The translations under genes and the position numbers were made by a program. 64,000 bases of DNA from Pseudomonas sp. CCI4.2. GTDB lineage: Bacteria; Pseudomonadota; Gammaproteobacteria; Pseudomonadales; Pseudomonadaceae. Each line of letters starts with the position of its first letter. The first letter of the stretch is position 1. The notes under the pieces were generated by a model that worked only from the letters and a program-made list of their open reading frames with translations, searched no databases and was not told where the DNA came from. Shown piece by piece: positions 59,494 through 64,000 of this stretch. Location of the stretch: contig NZ_CP133781.1 in the NCBI RefSeq assembly GCF_034350045.1, positions 1,394,001 through 1,458,000 of the forward strand, given 5' to 3'.

Positions 59494-62042
59494 ATTCCAA
59501 ATCGCAACGCCCCCAGCCGTCGCCGCTAACACCTACGCCACGGTTCAAGAAAGAAGGCTTGCTGCCTCTTAATTCCGACGACGTCGGGCTCAATTACCGG
59601 AAGCAATATCGCCCCAAACTTATGTTTTCCGATGCGGTTGAGCGGGCCAACAGAGCCAAAGGCTATGGCTATGGCGCCCAGGGCTCGCCTTGCATGGACG
59701 TGTTGAACATCACGCTGTGTTTTGACGGCACCAATAACCACGAGCCCTCGGACAAGCGGGCTCAACCGCCGACCACCACCAACGTGGCGCGGCTGTTCCA
59801 TGCCAGTTTGGGCGGTGAAGATAACGGCGCCAAGAACCGTGACAACCAAGAAGGCTTTTACCGTTACTACATCCAGGGCGTCGGCACCGAATTCAAGGAA
59901 ATTGGTGAGTTCGAGCCGCGATTGCTGGGCTTGACCGGGGCTGCGGGAGGTGAGAATCGGATCGATTGGGCGTTCACCCGCTTGCTGGATACTCTCCACA
60001 GAGCCTGCGGTGAAAAGCGTCTAGAGCCCGTAGAGGCTTACGCACTGGTTCAGCAGATGAGCGCTTCATTAACCAGCGGGCTGTTTAGCAACGGAAACGC
60101 CTTGCGCCGCCAAGTGCTGCAAGCGCCGATGCTGGCGCTGCAAAAAAAGATCGAGAACCTGCACGCCCGCAGTGCGATCCCCAGGATCATCGGCATGCGC
60201 CTGTGGATCTACGGTTTCTCTCGAGGGGCTGCCGAGGCTCGGGCGTTTGCCAACTGGCTGGAAGCGCTGACCAAAATCGAGGTGGACGGTGAGACCTGTT
60301 ATTTGTTTGCCGGAATCCCCATCAGCATTGCCTTCATGGGGCTGTTCGACACCGTGGCCTCATCCGGTATCGCCTATGCCGCGCCGTTCGCCGACGGCCA
60401 CATGGGGTGGGCGGATGACACCATGCGGCTGCCGGAATCAGAGAAGTTTCTTGAGCGTTGCGTGCACTTGGTGGCGGCTCATGAACAACGCAATTGCTTC
60501 CCGGTGGATTCTATCCGGAGAAAAACCAACCCTGACGATCCGAACTGCCCCTCGACTTACCGCGCCGGAACCTTTGAATACCTCTACCCCGGCATGCACT
60601 CTGACGTCGGCGGGGGGTATCCGCCAGGTGAACAGGGCAAGTCGCTCGCCGGTTCTGGGGATGTTTTGTCGCAAATCCCGCTGCATCACATGTATTCAGA
60701 AGCCTACTCAGTGGGTGCGCCATTGCAGGCGCCTCCAGACACGCTCAGCTTGGATCAGATAGGGAAATGGCCGTGGCTGAAGATGAGTGACCCGACATTC
60801 AAGGCCTTCGCAGTCTCCGAATCCCTCACCCACCGCTTCAACACCTGGCTCGACGCCCACCAAACCGGCCCGCTGGAAGATGCCATGGAGCATCAAGCCG
60901 CCCTGATCACTGCCTGGCGAATCAATCGGTACGCGTCCTTCCGCCTGCGGGAGACGTCGGTTTATCAGCACCTTCAGGGCAAGGACATGACGGACGAAGA
61001 GAAAAACGCCTTCAAAGCGCTGTACGGCAGACAGTCCGAAGAGAACCTGGCGCAGCACAATGGGACAGAGCCGTCGGCCTTGTCAGACCAAAAACAGGCA
61101 AAACGCGACAGCCATCTGGCGATCAAGCAGGCCTACGAACAGCGTACCGGGGCCTCACAGCCCATGACCTTCAACACGCACAAGTCCTTTGAACCCATCC
61201 TCGACCAGAATCAGCTGGAAATGGCGATGAGCGAGTTTCGCCGTGACTATACGGGGAAGTGGGCGTTCGCCGATTCCAACGAGGCGACGTCGGGTGGCAC
61301 GCTGATCAACACGCTGTTCGGTGGGTTGGTGTACCTGGTCAATGATCAGGACGAAGCCGAGGAATACGTCAAAATGCGCAGAACGGCCAATATAGCCTTC
61401 AACAAGCTCTACGCCCCCGGCAGTTTTGAACCCCTCAGTGATAAAGCGCAGACCCTTACCGATTTTTTTGACGAGCAAGTCCACGATTCACGCGCCTGGT
61501 TCATGAACGCGATGCTCAATGAGCGTGAAGTGTTCGGCGACTATTTCCGTTTTCGCGCAGTGTTCTTCGATGATCAATCCAACAAGTCGTTATCGCTGAT
61601 CGCCAGGTCCGGGCAGGTGATCGGGGTCGGCATCGCGCTTGCCAGCGTTGGCCTGAGCATCAAGCGCAACGACCCGCGCTACCTGATTGGGCTGATTATT
61701 CCGTCGCTGGGGATTCCGGCGTTTCGCGGCAAGCTCAACGCGCTGGCCACGCCGGAAGTGCGCGCCTTTGACCCGGTTACGAACATCGACCTGCCGATGC
61801 AAGACGTCGGCGCCCTCAGGACCTTTACCAAAAACACGGGCGACGTGCTGAAACTGGCCAAGGCCTTGCCGCTGCCTGAAGCCCTCAGCGACGAAACCGC
61901 CACCACGCCTAAGCTTAAAGCCCTGCTCAAAGCCCAAAAAACGGCGAAGGTCGCAGAAATGGCCAAAGACCTGTTCGACAGCCTGCCCGCCGAAGAGAAA
62001 ACCAGTTGGCTGGACCAAATCAAAGGCGCCGTGGGCGGATAA
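59478..62042 (+). CDS. T6SS Tle1-like phospholipase effector (DUF2235), long form
   Basis: An 854-residue DUF2235 hydrolase. Catalytic Ser248 in GFSRG (246-250), Asp291 in GLFDTVAS and His374 in PGMHSDVGGGYPP form the expected triad; CFDGTNNHEP is the N-terminal signature. Beyond the catalytic domain, about 450 residues follow, with two hydrophobic stretches near residues 700-740 (LIARSGQVIGVGIALASVGL; RYLIGLIIPSLGIPAF) that could insert into membranes. It is distinct from and longer than the effector at 31567-33180. ATG at 59478 lies in the overlap with copy 4. VgrG and DUF4123 upstream indicate delivery by this cluster. Confidence 0.9.
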   Translation: MSSSLNSKSQRPQPSPLTPTPRFKKEGLLPLNSDDVGLNYRKQYRPKLMFSDAVERANRAKGYGYGAQGSPCMDVLNITLCFDGTNNHEPSDKRAQPPTTTNVARLFHASLGGEDNGAKNRDNQEGFYRYYIQGVGTEFKEIGEFEPRLLGLTGAAGGENRIDWAFTRLLDTLHRACGEKRLEPVEAYALVQQMSASLTSGLFSNGNALRRQVLQAPMLALQKKIENLHARSAIPRIIGMRLWIYGFSRGAAEARAFANWLEALTKIEVDGETCYLFAGIPISIAFMGLFDTVASSGIAYAAPFADGHMGWADDTMRLPESEKFLERCVHLVAAHEQRNCFPVDSIRRKTNPDDPNCPSTYRAGTFEYLYPGMHSDVGGGYPPGEQGKSLAGSGDVLSQIPLHHMYSEAYSVGAPLQAPPDTLSLDQIGKWPWLKMSDPTFKAFAVSESLTHRFNTWLDAHQTGPLEDAMEHQAALITAWRINRYASFRLRETSVYQHLQGKDMTDEEKNAFKALYGRQSEENLAQHNGTEPSALSDQKQAKRDSHLAIKQAYEQRTGASQPMTFNTHKSFEPILDQNQLEMAMSEFRRDYTGKWAFADSNEATSGGTLINTLFGGLVYLVNDQDEAEEYVKMRRTANIAFNKLYAPGSFEPLSDKAQTLTDFFDEQVHDSRAWFMNAMLNEREVFGDYFRFRAVFFDDQSNKSLSLIARSGQVIGVGIALASVGLSIKRNDPRYLIGLIIPSLGIPAFRGKLNALATPEVRAFDPVTNIDLPMQDVGALRTFTKNTGDVLKLAKALPLPEALSDETATTPKLKALLKAQKTAKVAEMAKDLFDSLPAEEKTSWLDQIKGAVGG

Positions 62043-62377
62043 CCCCACCCCTCTGGAGCCAACGTGTTGGCGAAGGCCTTAACGCGGTGTTTCAGTTACG
62101 CCGCCTCGCCAACAAGTTGGCTCCTATGTATGGCGGAACGCGCCTTGACCTGATGGCGATACTGTATCCGCCTTTCATCCTCGACACCTACGGGTTAAGT
62201 ATCCCTCTCGGATTAATCGACTGCCTGCCTCATTCGTGATGGATACGTTCACGCTTGAACAGGAATGGGGAAAAATCTGTCGTCCATGGACCCAACTTTA
62301 GACCTGTTTTAAGAAAGTAGATTATTAAGGCAACGTTATCTCTACGGCAAAAATATTTATTTACGGAGATTCATAGA
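62043..62377. other. gap after the lipase gene
   Basis: No gene. It holds a REP pair (listed separately) and then an A/T-rich stretch at about 62300-62370 ending in a GGAG ribosome site (62364-62367) 10 bases before the ATG of the split lipoprotein gene. No terminator with a clear U-run is visible. Confidence 0.5.
62055..62127. repeat. REP palindrome pair of the GCCAACNNGTTGGC type
   Basis: GGAGCCAACGTGTTGGCGAA and the inverted TCGCCAACAAGTTGGCTCC enclose about 25 bases. This is a typical Pseudomonas REPIN of a different class from that at 53967-54093, and the single half at 54169-54186 belongs with it. Confidence 0.82.
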
Positions 62378-62435
62378 ATGAGTATCGAAGGTAAAAGTTT
62401 GAGGGGGATGACGTTTTTAGCGTTTTTGCCTCTAG

Positions 62436-63631
62436 GGAAACTCTGAAAAAGGTTTTCAAATCTGGTGAAATGTCCCCCATCACATGAGCCGAGCGGTTGC
62501 CCCCCATGAAGCAAATTTCTTTCGCCGATGCCGAGTACGCCGGTAAACGTAAGCGAACCCGCCGTGAGATTTTCCTGAGCGAGATGGACAAGGTCGTCCC
62601 CTGGAAGGGGTTGATCGCTTTGATCGAGCCGCATTATCCAAAAGGCGAAGGGGGCCGCCCGGCGTATCCCTTGATGGCCATGTTGCGTGTGCACCTGATG
62701 CAGAACTGGTTCGGCTATAGCGATCCAGCAATGGAAGAGTCTCTTTATGAGACCACGATTCTGCGCCAGTTCGCGGGGTTGAATCTGGAACGCATTCCCG
62801 ACGAAACCACGATTCTCAACTTCCGTCGCCTGCTGGAGAAAAACCATCTTGCCGGGGGAATCCTGGAGGTCATTAATGGCTACCTGGGAGACCGAGGTTT
62901 GATGCTTCGTCAGGGCACAATTGTTGATGCCACGATCATTCATGCGCCGACGTCGACCAAGAATAAAGAGGGTAAACGCGACCCCGAAATGCATCAGACC
63001 AAGAAAGGTAATCAATATTTTTTCGGGATGAAAGCGCACATCGGAGTAGACGCTGATACGGGTCTGACGCACAGCGTGGTGGGCACGGCAGCCAATGTCG
63101 CGGACGTCACTCAAGTCGATCAGTTGCTGCACGGCGAAGAGACCCATCTCTGTGGCGACGCGGGCTACACCGGCGTAGAAAAGCGGCTTGAACATGAGGG
63201 GCGCGAGATGATCTGGTCGATCTCCGCCAGGCCCAGCAGCCGCCGCAAACATGGAGAAAAAAGCGTCATTGGCCGTGCGTTGCGCAAGATTGAATACGCC
63301 AAATCGCAAACTCGGGCCAAGGTTGAGCACCCGTTTCGGGTGATCAAGCGCCAGTTTGGTTACACCAAGGTGCGGTTTCGCGGGTTGGTAAAGAACACGG
63401 CGCAGTTGGTGACACTGTTTGCACTGTCGAATCTGTGGATGGCGCGCCGACATTTGATGGAGCCTATAGGACAGGTGCGTCCGCAGTATGGAAATTAAGG
63501 GTTAATAAGTGCTTAAAACCGGCTTATTCATCAATAAAAGCCGATATTTTCGAAATTTCAGTGAAGTACTTTCTTTCGGAGCGCTTGACGCCCGATTTGC
63601 CAGAAAAAGAAGGTCTTATTTCAGACCTTCC
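62436..63631 (+). mobile_element. IS5-family insertion sequence, about 1196 bp, complete
   Basis: Ends match as inverted repeats: GGAAACTCTGAAAAAGG at the left and, on the minus strand, GGAAGGTCTGAAATAAG at the right. Both sides are flanked by CTAG (62432-62435 and 63632-63635), the CTAR target duplication of the IS5 group. One intact transposase fills most of the element. The length is that of IS5 itself (about 1.2 kb). Left and right repeats are imperfect. Confidence 0.92.
62506..63498 (+). CDS. IS5-family DDE transposase
   Basis: A 330-residue transposase. The N-terminal region has FADAEYAGKRKRTRREIFL, and the DDE residues are in IVDATIIHAP, GDAGYTGVEK and RAKVEHPFRVIKRQFGY (the conserved Y-R-E/K region). 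The ATG at 62506 follows a C-rich tract, with TTG at 62497 an alternative. The frame is intact, so the element may be able to move. The long minus-strand frame opposite it (62371-63453) is a shadow. Confidence 0.95.
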   Translation: MKQISFADAEYAGKRKRTRREIFLSEMDKVVPWKGLIALIEPHYPKGEGGRPAYPLMAMLRVHLMQNWFGYSDPAMEESLYETTILRQFAGLNLERIPDETTILNFRRLLEKNHLAGGILEVINGYLGDRGLMLRQGTIVDATIIHAPTSTKNKEGKRDPEMHQTKKGNQYFFGMKAHIGVDADTGLTHSVVGTAANVADVTQVDQLLHGEETHLCGDAGYTGVEKRLEHEGREMIWSISARPSSRRKHGEKSVIGRALRKIEYAKSQTRAKVEHPFRVIKRQFGYTKVRFRGLVKNTAQLVTLFALSNLWMARRHLMEPIGQVRPQYGN

Positions 63632-64000
63632 CTAGTAGTACTCTTCGTCGGTTGCAGTACGACAGGTTCAAAAAGCTTCACATTGAAAACCAACCTGCCC
63701 GCAGACTTTAAGGTAACTGCGGACGTTTATTACTCTCCGGCCACCAATGCAACCTGTGTGATGCCCCCAACAACGAGTAGCTATATACCTGGGCGAAAAA
63801 GATTAAAGAGCGAAGTGCAAGACATTGAGCATTCGGTGGAATTTGAAATCCCTTTATCCGACTCAGCAGGTGGCTGCCCGCTGGTATTGCGCAGTGTGAG
63901 GTTGGATATACAAGGAAGGTGGGGGCCTGACGCTGATGACGTAAGCAGCGATATTGCAGGACTTTCGTTTCTTGATCAGTCCGATAAAATTAATAAATTA

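Larger units (their letters stand above)
62378..64000 (+). pseudogene. lipoprotein gene interrupted by IS5-family insertion, 3' end beyond the window
   Basis: The first part (62378-62435) encodes MSIEGKSLRGMTFLAFLPL. When the IS (62436-63631) and one CTAG copy are removed, the frame continues as VVLFVGCSTTGSKSFTLKTN and stays open to base 64000, giving a signal peptide with lipobox FVGC. Thus the insertion cut the signal peptide. The mature part seen, about 120 residues, has CVMPPTTSS and GGCPLVLRSVRLDIQGRW; no family recognised. Its place behind a Tle lipase and lipoprotein array suggests another T6SS immunity or accessory lipoprotein, now probably inactive. Confidence 0.88.

Noticed and set aside
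62371..63453. 360-residue minus-strand frame opposite the transposase
   Set aside because: Antisense shadow of the IS5 transposase; the DDE motifs are on the plus strand.

Overview
The window is a near-origin segment of a Pseudomonas chromosome, most like the P. fluorescens group. The evidence is the gene order mnmG-rsmG-parA-parB-atpIBEFHAGDC-glmU-deoR-type regulator-glmS, the Pseudomonas-type REP palindromes, a perfect Pseudomonas parS palindrome, and a type VI secretion (T6SS) cluster with the gene order of P. aeruginosa HSI-II. Assignments come from reading the sequence and protein motifs. No database search was run.

Region 1 (1-14829, plus strand) is conserved housekeeping: the end of mnmG, rsmG, the ParA/ParB chromosome-partition pair, the complete nine-gene F1Fo ATP synthase operon with a sigma70-type promoter and a strong terminator, then glmU, a DeoR-family repressor with its own candidate operator, and glmS. 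Five exact DnaA boxes lie in this part.

Region 2 (about 14830-20341, minus strand) starts with a decayed ArcD-like amino-acid antiporter remnant. It continues with a VIT1/CCC1-family protein and a redox module: ApbE flavin transferase, a PepSY/flavodoxin/flavoreductase membrane protein, an exported DUF2271 protein with a likely flavinylation motif, and a small PepSY protein. Region 3 (20342-28762, plus strand) holds an OmpR-type two-component system and a Cu(I)/Ag(I) efflux system. The efflux genes are a small Cys/Met-rich exported protein, cusC, cusB with a fused CusF-like domain, and cusA, whose three substrate methionines fall at the same residue numbers as in E. coli CusA.

Region 4 (28763-33720) is accessory. 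It holds decayed fragments, a fatty-acid hydroxylase-family membrane protein, and a minus-strand operon of a Tle1-like DUF2235 lipase effector followed by two tandem DUF2931 lipoproteins, its probable immunity proteins. Region 5 (33717-53902) is a complete HSI-II-type T6SS operon: tssA-B-C-E-F-G-H, a sigma54 activator, a 46-residue lipoprotein, an FHA protein, tssJ-K-L-M, a PP2C phosphatase and a Ser/Thr kinase. It has no hcp. A perfect parS site lies between tssE and tssF.

Region 6 (53903-64000) is the effector end. After a REP-rich gap and a terminator come vgrG, a DUF4123 adaptor, four tandem DUF3304 lipoproteins in a 542-bp repeat register, and a second, larger DUF2235 lipase effector. 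Last comes a lipoprotein gene split inside its signal peptide by an IS5-family element of about 1196 bp flanked by CTAG duplications. The T6SS machine, VgrG, adaptor, two lipases and their surface lipoproteins read as one antibacterial weapon with its protective genes.
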